64,000 nucleotides of DNA from Cellulomonas sp. KH9 (GTDB lineage Bacteria > Actinomycetota > Actinomycetes > Actinomycetales > Cellulomonadaceae), in contig NZ_FOSE01000004.1 in the NCBI RefSeq assembly GCF_900114185.1, forward strand, positions 62,001-126,000, read 5' to 3'. The notes beneath the pieces were generated by a model. That model did not search any database. It worked only from the letters and a program-made list of their open reading frames with translations, and had not been told where the DNA came from. Both the position numbers and the translations under genes were made by a program. The number at the start of each line of letters is the position of its first letter. Positions within the stretch are counted from its first letter, which is position 1. This document shows, one piece after another, positions 17,421-26,292 of this stretch.

Positions 17421-17819
17421 GTGAAGACCCTGCTGAACGTGATCTGGCTGGTGTTCGCCGGCGCCTGGCTCGCCCTGGGCTACGTGGCCGCCGGCATCGT
17501 GTGCTGCCTGCTGGTCGTGACCATCCCGTTCGGCATCGCGTCGTTCCGCATCGCCAGCTACGTGCTGTGGCCGTTCGGGCGGACCGTCGTCGAGAAGCCG
17601 ACAGCGGGCGCCTGGTCGACGATCGGGAACGTGATCTGGGTGCTGGTGGCCGGCATCTGGCTGGCCGTCGGGCACGTGGCGACGGCGATCCCGCTGTTCG
17701 TCTCGATCATCGGCATCCCCATGGGTATCGCCAACCTCAAGCTCATCCCGGTGTCCCTGGTGCCGCTGGGCAAGGAGATCGTGCCGACGGACCGCGCGTT
17801 CGCGGCCTACGGGCGCTGA
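17421..17819 (+). CDS. yccF: YccF-domain membrane protein
   Basis: 132 residues with two YccF repeats. NVIWLVFAGAWLALGYVAAG at residues 6-25 recurs as NVIWVLVAGIWLAVGHVATA near residue 70, each followed by a segment ending in PFGIA or PMGIA. About four membrane segments are expected. The family is found as a small inner-membrane protein in many bacteria, without a known role. It is convergent with ybaK; only 6 bases separate the stops. Confidence 0.88.
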   Translation: MKTLLNVIWLVFAGAWLALGYVAAGIVCCLLVVTIPFGIASFRIASYVLWPFGRTVVEKPTAGAWSTIGNVIWVLVAGIWLAVGHVATAIPLFVSIIGIPMGIANLKLIPVSLVPLGKEIVPTDRAFAAYGR

Positions 17820-17825
17820 CGGCCG

Positions 17826-18326
17826 TCAGCCGCGGGCGACGTCCGCCACGACCGCGTCGGTGAGCCGCACGAGGGCGTCGGGGGTCAGCTCGACGTCCAG
17901 GCCGCGCCGACCGCCCGACACCAGGACCGTGTCGACGAGCCAGACGGTCTCGTCGACGACCGTGCGCAGCCGGGTGCGCTGCCCGAGCGGCGAGATGCCA
18001 CCGACGACGTAGCCCGTCGCGCGCTCGGCGGCGTGCGGGTCGGCCATCGCGGCCCGCTTGCCGCCGACGGCCGCGGCCAGGGCCTTGAGGTCGAGCCGGC
18101 CGGTCACGGGGACGACCGCGACGGTGAGCGCACCGTCGACCTCGGCGACGAGGGTCTTGAAGACCTGCTCGGGCGGCACGCCCAGGACGTGCGCTGCCTC
18201 CAGGCCGTACCCGAGGTCGTTCGCGGGGTCGTGCTCGTACGCGTGCGGGGTGTGCGGCACGCCCGCTGCGGTGAGCGCGACGAGGGCGGGCGTCCCGGCG
18301 CCCGTGCGCGCGTCCTTCCTGGCCAC
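17826..18326 (-). CDS. ybaK: YbaK/EbsC-type Cys-tRNA(Pro) deacylase
   Basis: 166 residues. The GTG at 18326 is set by TACCCT 6 bases upstream. GLEAAHVLGVPPEQVFKTLV and KALAAAVGGKRAAMADPHAAE carry the conserved Lys residues of the YbaK trans-editing fold, and TGYVVGGISPLGQ is its Gly-rich loop. It hydrolyses cysteine wrongly attached to tRNA-Pro. It lies 16 bases downstream of the VIT gene but has its own promoter element in that gap. Confidence 0.88.
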   Translation of the reverse strand: MARKDARTGAGTPALVALTAAGVPHTPHAYEHDPANDLGYGLEAAHVLGVPPEQVFKTLVAEVDGALTVAVVPVTGRLDLKALAAAVGGKRAAMADPHAAERATGYVVGGISPLGQRTRLRTVVDETVWLVDTVLVSGGRRGLDVELTPDALVRLTDAVVADVARG

Positions 18327-18332
18327 CCACCC

Positions 18333-18338
18333 AGGGTA
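18333..18338 (-). promoter_or_regulatory. leaderless -10 element of ybaK
   Basis: TACCCT on the minus strand, then 6 bases, then the GTG at 18326. Confidence 0.55.
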
Positions 18339-18342
18339 GGCG

Positions 18343-18963
18343 TCAGAGCCGGACGCCCACGACGGCCCCCACGCCGTAGGTCACGGCCATCGCCAGGGAC
18401 CCGCCGACGACGTTGCGCAGGATCGAGCGCGTGCGGGAGGCGCCGGTGAACCGGGACGACGCCCACCCGGTCAGGACCAGCGCCACGACGACGGACCCGA
18501 ACGTCACCGGGACGCGGGTGGCGACCGACCACGGCGCGAGGACCACGAGCAGCGGCACGAGCCCGCCGACGGTGAACGCGACGAGGGACGCGAGCGCCGC
18601 GTGCCACGGGTTGGTGAAGTCGTCGGGCTCGCCGATCGGGGTCCCGGCGGACGCCGCGACGCGCTCCGCGTCCCGCTGGCTGCTCACCGACACGTACTCG
18701 CCCGACGCCATCGACAGTGCGCCGGCGACGAGCGCCGCCCCGCCGGCCAGCGCGATGGTCCGCGTGGACGCGGCCGCCCCGGCGACCCCGACGACGGTGG
18801 CGGCGACGGACACGATCCCGTCGTTCGCGCCGAGCACGCCCGCGCGCAGCCAGTTGAGGCCCGCGCTCGAGACGTGCGGCGAGGACGTGGCGCGCTGCCG
18901 GTCGCGGCGCTGCGCGCCGCGCCACATCACCAGACCCGCGAGGCGGGTCGCCGTCGTCGACAT
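18343..18963 (-). CDS. VIT1/CCC1-family metal transporter
   Basis: 206 residues. After a basic tail, LRAGVLGANDGIVSVAATVVG (residues about 39-59, in family order) is the signature first helix of VIT/CCC1 transporters. GALSMASGEYVSVSSQRDAE follows with the SMA-GEY-S motif of helix 2. Three more hydrophobic segments complete five in total. The family moves Fe2+ or Mn2+ out of the cytosol. This form is short and lacks the large metal-binding cytoplasmic domain of plant VIT1. The start is an ATG with CACCGT 6 bases upstream. Confidence 0.88.
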   Translation of the reverse strand: MSTTATRLAGLVMWRGAQRRDRQRATSSPHVSSAGLNWLRAGVLGANDGIVSVAATVVGVAGAAASTRTIALAGGAALVAGALSMASGEYVSVSSQRDAERVAASAGTPIGEPDDFTNPWHAALASLVAFTVGGLVPLLVVLAPWSVATRVPVTFGSVVVALVLTGWASSRFTGASRTRSILRNVVGGSLAMAVTYGVGAVVGVRL

Positions 18964-18969
18964 CTCCCC

Positions 18970-18975
18970 ACGGTG
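18970..18975 (-). promoter_or_regulatory. leaderless -10 element of the VIT gene
   Basis: CACCGT on the minus strand, then 6 bases, then the ATG at 18963. Confidence 0.45.
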
Positions 18976-19031
18976 GCACGGGAACCCGGGGATGTCACCG
19001 CAGGAGAGGCTGGCCTGACCTGCGCGGACAC

Positions 19032-19053
19032 GGCACCGGACCGGTCCGCTGCC
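19032..19053 (-). terminator. hairpin after the DUF3516 helicase gene
   Basis: A 22-base palindrome centred on GGACCGGTCC with a single mismatch begins 6 bases after the helicase stop. No T-run. Confidence 0.45.
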
Positions 19054-19059
19054 CGGTCC

Positions 19060-21660
19060 TCAGAGCGGCCCGACGTCCAGGACGCGCAGGCGGGCCTCGC
19101 CCGCCTCGTCGGACGCGGCGAGGTCGACGAGGGCGTCGATCCGCCAGTCGTGGTCCCCGGCCGGGTCGTCGAGGAGCTGGCGGACGAACCACGTCCCCGC
19201 GGCGGGCCCGTGGGCGTCGGCGGGGGAGCCCGGCGTGACCTGGAACAGGCCCGGTCCGCGCGCGGCGGGGCCGGTGCCGATCTCGTCGTGGTCGTCGAAG
19301 TAGGGCTCGATCGCGTCGGCCCAGCGGTCGGCGTCCCACGGCACGCCCTCGGCGTCCACGTCACCGAGGGCCGCCAGGGCGCCCCAGCGCTCGCGGGCGG
19401 CGAGCTCGACGCGCCGGAACAGCGCGCCACGCACGAGCGCCCGGAACACCCGCGGGTCGGCGGTGACGGGAGGCGGCGGGGCGTCCTCGGAGTCCGCGTC
19501 GTCCTCCTCCAGCACGGCGTCCGGGTCGGACAGCCGCTCCCACTCGTCGAGCAGGCTGGAGTCCGTGCGGCGCACCAGGTCACCGAGCCACGCGACGATC
19601 TCCTCGAGCTCCTCGGTGCGGCGGTCCTCCGGGACCGTGCGCCGCAGCGCGCGGTACGCGTCGGCCAGGTAGCGCAGCAGCACGCCCTCGGTGCGGTCCA
19701 GCGAGTACAGCTGCACGTACTCGGCGAACGTCGCGGCGCGCTCGTGCATCTCGCGGACCACGGACTTGGGGGACAGCGTGAGGTCGGCGACCCACGGGTT
19801 GGTGCGCCGGTAGGTGGCGAACGTGGCCTCGAGCAGCTCGGCCAGCGGACGGGGGTAGGTGACCCCCTCGAGCAGCGCCATGCGCTCGTCGTAGTCGAGT
19901 CCCTCGGCCTTCATGGCCGCCACGGCCTCGCCGCGGGCCTTGTTCTCCTGCGCGGCCAGCACCTGGCGCGGGTCGTCCAGGGTGGCCTCGATGACCGAGA
20001 CGACGTCGTGCGCGTAGCCCGGGTCCTGCGGGTCGAGCAGGTCGAGCGCGGCGTACGCGAACGGCGAGAGCGCCTGGTCGAGCGCGAAGCTCGCGGGCAG
20101 GTCCGCGACGAGCTGCACGGTCCGGCGCCGTCCCTTCGGGGCTGCCGGGTCGTCCACCCAGGGCCGCTCGACGACGCCCCCGGCGCGCAGCGAGCGGTAC
20201 ACGTCGACGGCGCGGCGCACGTGGCGCGACCGTGCCCCGGCCGGCTCGTGGTTGTCGGTGAGCAGGTGCGTCATGACGGCCACGGGGTCGCCGCGGCCGT
20301 CGCGGCCGCGCTGCAGCACGTGCAGGACCATGGCGTGCGACACCTGGAAGCTCGACGTGAGCGGCTCGGGCGGGGCGTCGCGCAGCCGCTCGAACGTCTT
20401 GTCGGTCCAGTTCACGTGCCCGCTGGGCGCCTGCTTGCGGACGATCTTCTTCTGCTTGCGCGGGTCGTCCCCGGCCTTGGCCAGCGCCTTGCGGTTCTCG
20501 ATGACGTGGTCGGGCGCCTGCACGACGACCTCGCCGACGGTGTCGAACCCCGCGCGCCCCGCGCGTCCGGCGATCTGGTGGAACTCGCGTGCCGTGAGGT
20601 GCCGCATGCGGACGCCGTCGTACTTCACCAGGCTCGTGAGCACCACGGTGCGGATGGGGACGTTGATGCCGACGCCGAGGGTGTCGGTGCCGCACACGAC
20701 GGGCAGCAGGCCCTTCTGCGTGAGCCGCTCGACCACCCGGCGGTACTTGGGCAGCATCCCCGCGTGGTGCACGCCGACGCCGTGGCGCAGCAGCCGCGAC
20801 AGCGTCTTGCCGAAGCCGGGGCCGAACCGGAAGCCGCCGAGCTCGGCGGCGATCGTGTCGCGCTGCTCGCGGCTCGCCAGGGGCGTCGACAGCAGCGACT
20901 GCGCGCGCTCGACGGCCTCCCGCTGCGTGAAGTGCACGACGTACACCGGCGAGCGCCGGGTGGTGACCAGCTCGTCGAGCAGCTCGTGCAGCGGCTCCAC
21001 GGAGTAGGCGAACGTCAGGGGCACCGGCCGCTCGGTGTTCGCGACCACCGCCACCTCGCGCCCGGTGCGCCGGGTGAGGTCCTCGACGAAGAACGAGACG
21101 TCGCCGAGCGTCGCGGACATCAGCAGGAACTGGGTGCGCGTCAGCTCCAGGAGCGGGACCTGCCACGCCCATCCGCGCTGCGGGTCGGCGTAGTAGTGGA
21201 ACTCGTCCATGACGACGAGGCCGACGTCGGCGTCCGGTCCGTCGCGCAGGGCCTGGTTGGCGAGGATCTCGGCGGTGCAGCACACGATGGGTGCGTCGGC
21301 GTTGATGGCGGAGTCGCCGGTGACCATGCCGACGTTCTGCGACCCGAACACGTCGACCAGCGCGAAGAACTTCTCGCTGACCAGGGCCTTGATCGGCGCC
21401 GTGTAGTACGAGCGGCGGCCCTGGGCGAGCGCGACCGCGTGGGCGGCGACGCCCGCGAGGGACTTCCCGGATCCGGTCGGCGTCGACAGGATGACGTGGG
21501 CGCCCGTGAGGAGCTCGAGCAGCGCCTCCTCCTGGTGCGGGTACAGCGCGAGACCCTGCTCGGCGGCCCACGTGGTGAACACCTCGTACAGCGCGTCGGG
21601 GTCGTGCGCGGCGTCACCGGTGGGCAGGCGGTCGGTCAGGGTGACGGCAGGGGAGGGCAC
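19060..21660 (-). CDS. DEAD/DEAH-box helicase with DUF3516 C-terminal region
   Basis: 866 residues. RecA-like domain 1 has TPTGSGKSLAG (motif I, about residue 60), YTAPIKALVSEKF (Ia), MDEFHYYAD (DEFH box) and LMSATLGD (III). Domain 2 has HHAGMLPKYRRVVE and motif VI as HQIAGRAGRAGFD. The C-terminal half (from about residue 420) is the actinobacterial DUF3516 region. The layout resembles Ski2/Mtr4-type RNA helicases. The GTG at 21660 is preceded by GAGGAT and 6 bases. A role in RNA processing or repair is inference only. It is a single gene closed by a hairpin. Confidence 0.88.
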   Translation of the reverse strand: MPSPAVTLTDRLPTGDAAHDPDALYEVFTTWAAEQGLALYPHQEEALLELLTGAHVILSTPTGSGKSLAGVAAHAVALAQGRRSYYTAPIKALVSEKFFALVDVFGSQNVGMVTGDSAINADAPIVCCTAEILANQALRDGPDADVGLVVMDEFHYYADPQRGWAWQVPLLELTRTQFLLMSATLGDVSFFVEDLTRRTGREVAVVANTERPVPLTFAYSVEPLHELLDELVTTRRSPVYVVHFTQREAVERAQSLLSTPLASREQRDTIAAELGGFRFGPGFGKTLSRLLRHGVGVHHAGMLPKYRRVVERLTQKGLLPVVCGTDTLGVGINVPIRTVVLTSLVKYDGVRMRHLTAREFHQIAGRAGRAGFDTVGEVVVQAPDHVIENRKALAKAGDDPRKQKKIVRKQAPSGHVNWTDKTFERLRDAPPEPLTSSFQVSHAMVLHVLQRGRDGRGDPVAVMTHLLTDNHEPAGARSRHVRRAVDVYRSLRAGGVVERPWVDDPAAPKGRRRTVQLVADLPASFALDQALSPFAYAALDLLDPQDPGYAHDVVSVIEATLDDPRQVLAAQENKARGEAVAAMKAEGLDYDERMALLEGVTYPRPLAELLEATFATYRRTNPWVADLTLSPKSVVREMHERAATFAEYVQLYSLDRTEGVLLRYLADAYRALRRTVPEDRRTEELEEIVAWLGDLVRRTDSSLLDEWERLSDPDAVLEEDDADSEDAPPPPVTADPRVFRALVRGALFRRVELAARERWGALAALGDVDAEGVPWDADRWADAIEPYFDDHDEIGTGPAARGPGLFQVTPGSPADAHGPAAGTWFVRQLLDDPAGDHDWRIDALVDLAASDEAGEARLRVLDVGPL

Positions 21661-21666
21661 CGGGCG

Positions 21667-21672
21667 ATCCTC
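21667..21672 (-). promoter_or_regulatory. leaderless -10 element of the helicase gene
   Basis: GAGGAT on the minus strand, then 6 bases, then the GTG at 21660. Confidence 0.4.
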
Positions 21673-21700
21673 GCACGCCGGCCGTGCGCCGCGCCGTGCG

Positions 21701-22537
21701 TCAGGAGGCGTCCCAGAGCAGCCGGTAGTAGGCGATCCGCTCGTCGTCCGGCTCGACGCCGTAGGCCTCGTACACCGTGGTGTCGTACCCGGCGCCGTAG
21801 TTCCACCCGGTGCTCCACGCGGCGACGGCGAGGTCGGCCCAGCGGTCGGCGACGCCGAGGCGGCCCAGGTCGACGTGCGCGGCCCAGCGGCCGTCGTCGC
21901 CGATCAGGGTGTTCGGTGCGCAGGCGTCGGCGTGGCAGACGACGAGCCGGTCGACCGGCGGGACGTCGAGGAGTCGCGCCCGCGCCTCGGTCGCGGTCAG
22001 TCCTCGGTGCTCGGGTGACCACCCGGAGGGGGTGTCACCGGCCGCGAGGTGCTCGAGGGCGACCTCGACGCGGGAGCGTGCGGACCAGTCGAACGGGCAG
22101 TCGCCCACGGGCAGGGCGTCGTGCAGGGCACGCAGGCCGGCGCCGATGGCCGCGGCGGCCTGCGCGGGTCGTGAGGACCACGGCGGCACGACGGCGCTGC
22201 GGGCGTCGATCGCCGCGGTGACGAGCCAGGTCCCCTCGGCGTCGGCGCCGAGGTCGAGGACCTCGGGCACGGGGGTGAACTGCCGTGCCCACGTCAGGCG
22301 CACGGCCTCGGCGGCGAGGTCGAGCCCGGTCGCCGCGGTCGGCACCCACTTCACGTACCGGTCATGCCCGACGCGGAACGTCACGCCGCCCGCGACGTTG
22401 ACCCACACCGCCTCGACGGGCGCGCCCGCCGCCACCTGTGCCACGGCGTCGGGGACGGGCACCTCCTCGCCGGGCAGGCCGCTCGGGATCTCGGGAGGGA
22501 CGACCGGGCCGGTGGCGATGTCGGGCACGCGCTGCAT
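21701..22537 (-). CDS. APH(3')-like aminoglycoside phosphotransferase family protein
   Basis: 278 residues from the ATG at 22537. The kinase-like fold has a Lys in DRYVKWVP near residue 55. Brenner's motif is VCHADACAPNTLI (about residue 188), with the catalytic Asp and the Asn, and VDLGRLGVADRWADLAVA carries the metal-binding DxG. These are APH(3') family marks. It could phosphorylate an aminoglycoside or another small molecule; resistance is not shown. It starts 19 bases after the mgtE stop on the same strand and may be co-transcribed with it. Confidence 0.8.
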   Translation of the reverse strand: MQRVPDIATGPVVPPEIPSGLPGEEVPVPDAVAQVAAGAPVEAVWVNVAGGVTFRVGHDRYVKWVPTAATGLDLAAEAVRLTWARQFTPVPEVLDLGADAEGTWLVTAAIDARSAVVPPWSSRPAQAAAAIGAGLRALHDALPVGDCPFDWSARSRVEVALEHLAAGDTPSGWSPEHRGLTATEARARLLDVPPVDRLVVCHADACAPNTLIGDDGRWAAHVDLGRLGVADRWADLAVAAWSTGWNYGAGYDTTVYEAYGVEPDDERIAYYRLLWDAS

Positions 22538-22556
22538 CCTGCCACCGGGGGCCGAC

Positions 22557-23894
22557 CTAGATGCCGAGCACCGCCTTGGCGATGGAGAAGTAGACGACGA
22601 GCCCGGTGGTGTCGACGAACGTCGAGATGAACGGGGCCGACACGATCGCGGGGTCGATGCCCACCCGCTTGGCGAGCAGCGGGACGCTCGAGCCGACCGT
22701 CGTGGCGAGCGTGCACACGGCCACGACGGTGAGCGCGAGCACCAGTCCGATGCCGGGTCCGGCCACCAGCACCGCCGGGCCCACGCCCACGGCGGCGAGC
22801 GTGAGGCCGAGCAGGAGGCCGGTGAGCATCTCGCGGCCGACGACGCGCGCGACGTCGCCCGTGCGCACGTCGCCCACGGCGCTCGCGCGCACGACGGTGG
22901 TGGCGGCCTGCGAGCCGGCGTTCCCCCCGGTGCCGATGAGCAGCGGGACGAACAGCGCGAGGGCCACGACCTGCGCGATCTCGTCCTCGAAGTAGGACTG
23001 CACACCGACGGTCAGCGAGGCGGCGACGATCAGCATGAGCAGCCACACCACGCGCGAGCGGACCAGGCCGAGGACGGAGACCGACAGGTACGGCCGGCGC
23101 AGCGGCTCGGTGCCGCCGGTGCGTGCGGAGTCCTCGTCGTCCTCCGCCTCGAGGACCCGCATCGCGTCGTCCACCGTGAGGACGCCGACGAGGCGGTCCT
23201 CGCCGTCGACCACGGGCACGCCGACGAACCCGCCGTCACGGACGACGTTCGCGGCGTCCTCCGCGTCGTCGGTGGCGCGCACGGTGGTGGCGGGGGACAT
23301 GACGGCGTCGACGGGGGTGGCCGGGTCGGTCAGGACGAGTCGGCGCAGCGAGACGACCCCGCGCACGTGGCGCCCGTCCCCGACGACCGGGACGACGTAC
23401 ACGGTCTCGGCGTCGTCACCGGCGGCACGCACCAGGTCGATCGTGTCGCCGACCGTGGTGCCGCCCGGGACGGCGACGACCTCCGGGGACATGCGACGGC
23501 CCGCACTGGCCTCGGGGTAGCCGAGCAGCGCGGTGGTGGCGGCGTGCTCGTCGGCCGGCAGGGTCGCGAGCAGGCGCCGGGCGACGCCGGCGGGCACCTC
23601 GTCCAGCAGGGCGGCGCGGTCGTCGGGGTCCAGCGCGGCGAAGATCGTCGCCGCCTGGCCGTGCAGGGAGGCGACGAGCTCGGCCTGCAGCGCGGGGTCG
23701 AGGTCCTCGAAGACCTCGACCGCGCGGTCCTTGGACAGCAGCCGGAAGGCGACGGCGCGGTCCGTGGCCCCGAGCCGGCCCAGCTCGTGCACGACGTCCG
23801 GCACGTCGAGCCCGGCCAGCCGCGTCCGCAGGCGCCGCAGCGCGGGGGACCGTTCGGCGGTCGCCGTGGCGGCGGGCCGCTCGGCCTCGGGCAT
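22557..23894 (-). CDS. mgtE: MgtE-type magnesium transporter
   Basis: 445 residues. The ATG at 23894 has GAGGAGG 5 bases upstream. The MgtE N domain covers about residues 30-135 (FRLLSKDRAVEVFEDLDPAL, AALLDEVPAG). Two CBS domains follow to about residue 260 (VDGEDRLVGVLTVDDAM). Then come five membrane segments carrying LLIGTGGNAGSQAATTVVRA and the ion-pore segment PFISTFVDTTGLVVYF. It is a gated Mg2+ channel that closes when the N and CBS domains bind Mg2+. It is divergent from the acyl-CoA ligase across a repeat-rich 148-base gap. Confidence 0.94.
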   Translation of the reverse strand: MPEAERPAATATAERSPALRRLRTRLAGLDVPDVVHELGRLGATDRAVAFRLLSKDRAVEVFEDLDPALQAELVASLHGQAATIFAALDPDDRAALLDEVPAGVARRLLATLPADEHAATTALLGYPEASAGRRMSPEVVAVPGGTTVGDTIDLVRAAGDDAETVYVVPVVGDGRHVRGVVSLRRLVLTDPATPVDAVMSPATTVRATDDAEDAANVVRDGGFVGVPVVDGEDRLVGVLTVDDAMRVLEAEDDEDSARTGGTEPLRRPYLSVSVLGLVRSRVVWLLMLIVAASLTVGVQSYFEDEIAQVVALALFVPLLIGTGGNAGSQAATTVVRASAVGDVRTGDVARVVGREMLTGLLLGLTLAAVGVGPAVLVAGPGIGLVLALTVVAVCTLATTVGSSVPLLAKRVGIDPAIVSAPFISTFVDTTGLVVYFSIAKAVLGI

Positions 23895-23967
23895 GGTGCC
23901 TCCTCGCGTCGTGCGGGTGGGGTCCGCGCCGGGCGTGGACGGCCTGACGAGCGGGCCATGGCAGCGT

Positions 23968-23979
23968 ACGTGGCCACGT
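23968..23979. promoter_or_regulatory. 12-bp palindrome between mgtE and the acyl-CoA ligase gene
   Basis: ACGTGGCCACGT is a perfect palindrome in the divergent intergenic region, a plausible site for a dimeric regulator. Confidence 0.35.
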
Positions 23980-24000
23980 GATCTTCGTCGTCCAGGGACG

Positions 24001-24036
24001 TACGGTCCGGTAACCTACGGTCACGTAAGTTACGCT
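24001..24036 (+). repeat. three direct repeats TACGST at 15-base period, overlapping the ligase promoter
   Basis: TACGGT at 24001, TACGGT at 24016 and TACGCT at 24031 are spaced exactly 15 bases. The last is the -10 hexamer (6 bases before the GTG at 24043) and overlaps an 11-base palindrome CGTAAGTTACG (24024-24034). Likely operator DNA. Confidence 0.5.
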
Positions 24037-24042
24037 GACGTA

Positions 24043-25755
24043 GTGACGTACCCCTCCGCGCCCACCGAACTTCCCGCAGCCTGGCCGCAGGGCGTTCCGC
24101 GCGACATCGAGATCCCCGACGAGCCGCTGACCGCGACGCTCGACCGCGCCGTGATGGACCACCCGGACCGCGTCGCCGTCGACTTCCTGGGCCAGGCCAC
24201 CACGTACCGCGAGCTCGGTGCCCGCGTCGAGCGCGGCACCCGGGTCCTGCACGACCTCGGCGTGCGCGCCGGCGACCGCGTCGCGCTCGTCATGCCGAAC
24301 TGCACGTCGCACCTCGTCGCCTTCTGGTCCGTGCTGCGCCTCGGTGCGGTCGTCGTCGAGCACAACCCGACGTACACGTCCGACGAGCTCGCCCACCAGC
24401 TGACCGACTCCGGTGCGACCGTCGCGATCGTCTGGGAGCAGGCCGTGCCGCGCGTCCTGGCGGCCAAGGACCGCACCGAGCTGCGGCACGTCGTGGCCGT
24501 CGACCTGTCCGCCGACCTGCCGCGCACGTCGCGCTGGGCGCTGAAGCTCCCCGTGCCCGCCGCGCGCGCGACGCGTGCGGCGATGCGCGGGCCCGTGCCC
24601 GCCGGCGTCCCGCACTGGCACGAGCTGCTCGGCGCCGCCGAGCCCATGCGGCCGTCGGACGCGCCCGACGCGTCGGACACGGCGCTCCTGCAGTACACCG
24701 GCGGCACCACGGGGACGCCCAAGGCGGCCGTGCTGAGCCACCGCAACCTCCTCGCGAACGCCCTGCAGGGGCACGCCTGGACGCAGCACGGGTACGGCAC
24801 CGAGGTCGTCTACGGCGTGCTGCCGTTCTTCCACGCCTTCGGCCTGACGCTGTGCCTCACCTACTCCGTGCGGATCGCCGCGACGCTCGTCGTGCTGCCG
24901 TCGTTCGACCCGGCCCGCGTGCTGGCGGCCCAGCGCCGCCGCCCCGGCACCTTCATCCCGGCTGTGCCGCCGATGCTCGACCGCCTGGCCGCCGCGGCCG
25001 AGGAGGCCGGGGCCGACCTGACCTCGTTCAAGTACGCGATCAGCGGCGCCATGGCGCTGCCGCGCGCGACGGCCGAGCGCTGGGAGCGGGTCACCGGTGG
25101 CTACGTCTCCGAGGGCTACGGCATGACCGAGACCTCGCCCGTCGCCCTCGGGAACCCGCTGAGCCCCGACCGCCGACCCGGCTCCCTCGGCCTGCCGTTC
25201 CCCTCCACGCGGATCCGCGTCGTCGACCAGGAGGACCCGACGCGCGACGTCCCGACGGGTGAGCAGGGCGAGCTGCTGATCTCCGGACCGCAGGTCTTCC
25301 AGGGCTACTGGAAGCGCCCGGAGGAGACGGCGCACCAGCTGCTCGAGGGCGGCTGGCTGCGCACCGGTGACGTGGTGCGTGTCGACGACGACGGCATGGT
25401 CGTCCTCCTCGACCGCATGAAGGAGATGATCGTCACCGGCGGCTTCAAGGTGTACCCCTCGCAGGTCGAGGACCACCTGCGCGGCATGCCGGGCGTGTTC
25501 GACGTCGCCGTCGTGGGGGAGCCCGCGGGCGACATGGGCGAGCACGTCGTGGCCGCGGTCGTGCTCGACGAGGACGGGTCCGGTGCCGCCATCGACCTGG
25601 CCGCGGTGCGCGAGTGGTGCGAGACGCGCCTTGCGCGGTACGCCCTGCCCCGCCGGCTCGTGGTGCTCAAGGACCTGCCGCGCTCGCAGGTCGGCAAGGT
25701 GCTGCGCCGGGTCGTCCGCGAGCAGGTCACCGACCGGTCCCACCGGGAGGGCTGA
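24043..25755 (+). CDS. AMP-binding acyl-CoA synthetase (long-chain-type)
   Basis: 570 residues. The GTG at 24043 is set by TACGCT 6 bases before. The ANL-family motifs are in order: the phosphate loop YTGGTTGTPKAAVLSH near residue 217, EGYGMTETSP near 356, the hinge region around WLRTGDVVRVDDDG near 441, and the catalytic Lys in SQVGKVLRR near 550. It activates a carboxylic acid to an acyl-adenylate and then to acyl-CoA. The overall pattern is like long-chain fatty-acid ligases; the chain length is not readable. The repeat-rich promoter suggests regulation by a fatty-acid or acyl-CoA-responsive repressor. Confidence 0.88.
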   Translation: MTYPSAPTELPAAWPQGVPRDIEIPDEPLTATLDRAVMDHPDRVAVDFLGQATTYRELGARVERGTRVLHDLGVRAGDRVALVMPNCTSHLVAFWSVLRLGAVVVEHNPTYTSDELAHQLTDSGATVAIVWEQAVPRVLAAKDRTELRHVVAVDLSADLPRTSRWALKLPVPAARATRAAMRGPVPAGVPHWHELLGAAEPMRPSDAPDASDTALLQYTGGTTGTPKAAVLSHRNLLANALQGHAWTQHGYGTEVVYGVLPFFHAFGLTLCLTYSVRIAATLVVLPSFDPARVLAAQRRRPGTFIPAVPPMLDRLAAAAEEAGADLTSFKYAISGAMALPRATAERWERVTGGYVSEGYGMTETSPVALGNPLSPDRRPGSLGLPFPSTRIRVVDQEDPTRDVPTGEQGELLISGPQVFQGYWKRPEETAHQLLEGGWLRTGDVVRVDDDGMVVLLDRMKEMIVTGGFKVYPSQVEDHLRGMPGVFDVAVVGEPAGDMGEHVVAAVVLDEDGSGAAIDLAAVREWCETRLARYALPRRLVVLKDLPRSQVGKVLRRVVREQVTDRSHREG

Positions 25756-25779
25756 GCGCCGCACCGCCGCGCGGCGAAG

Positions 25780-25785
25780 TACCGT
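25780..25785 (+). promoter_or_regulatory. leaderless -10 element of rnhA
   Basis: TACCGT, then 6 bases, then the GTG at 25792. Confidence 0.55.
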
Positions 25786-25791
25786 GTCCGC

Positions 25792-26265
25792 GTGAGCGAG
25801 ACCGACGACCTGCCCCGCGTGGAGATGTGGACCGACGGCGCCTGCAAGGGCAACCCCGGCGTCGGGGGGTGGGGGGCCTGGATGCGCTTCGGCGACCAGG
25901 AGAAGGAGCTGTGGGGCGGCGAGGCCGCGACCACGAACAACCGCATGGAGCTCTCGGCCGTCATCGAGGGCCTGCGGGCCCTCAAGCGGCCCTGCCTGAT
26001 CACCCTGCACGTCGACTCGACGTACGTGATGAACGGGCTCACCAAGTGGCTGCCGGGCTGGAAGCGCAACGGCTGGCTCACGGGGGACAAGAAGCCCGTC
26101 AAGAACAAGGAGCTGTGGCAGGCGCTCGACACCGAGGTGCAGCGCCACCACGTCACCTGGGTGTGGGTGAAGGGGCACGCGGGTGACCCGGGCAACGAGC
26201 GCGCGGACGCGCTGGCCAACCGGGGCGTCGACGACGTGCGGGCCGGGGCGGCGGCCGGTCGCTGA
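25792..26265 (+). CDS. rnhA: ribonuclease HI
   Basis: 157 residues, the usual stand-alone length. The four metal-binding acids are present: Asp15 in [11 protein letters not shown], Glu53 in [10 protein letters not shown], Asp75 in [10 protein letters not shown] and Asp139 in [12 protein letters not shown]. The substrate-contacting basic segment [11 protein letters not shown] is also conserved. It cuts the RNA strand of RNA-DNA hybrids. Single gene with its own leaderless promoter, 36 bases after the ligase gene. Confidence 0.95.
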   Translation: MSETDDLPRVEMWTDGACKGNPGVGGWGAWMRFGDQEKELWGGEAATTNNRMELSAVIEGLRALKRPCLITLHVDSTYVMNGLTKWLPGWKRNGWLTGDKKPVKNKELWQALDTEVQRHHVTWVWVKGHAGDPGNERADALANRGVDDVRAGAAAGR

Positions 26266-26292
26266 CCGGCCGCCGCGCCCGCTCCGCGGGCG

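Noticed and set aside
18601..22221. A 1206-codon open frame on the plus strand
   Set aside because: It lies opposite ybaK/VIT/helicase genes with clear protein families. It has Arg/Gly/Val-rich, motif-free translation typical of antisense frames in GC-rich DNA.
22000..24000. Horizontal transfer of the APH-like kinase with mgtE
   Set aside because: No insertion sequence, integrase, direct-repeat border or composition change is visible around it.
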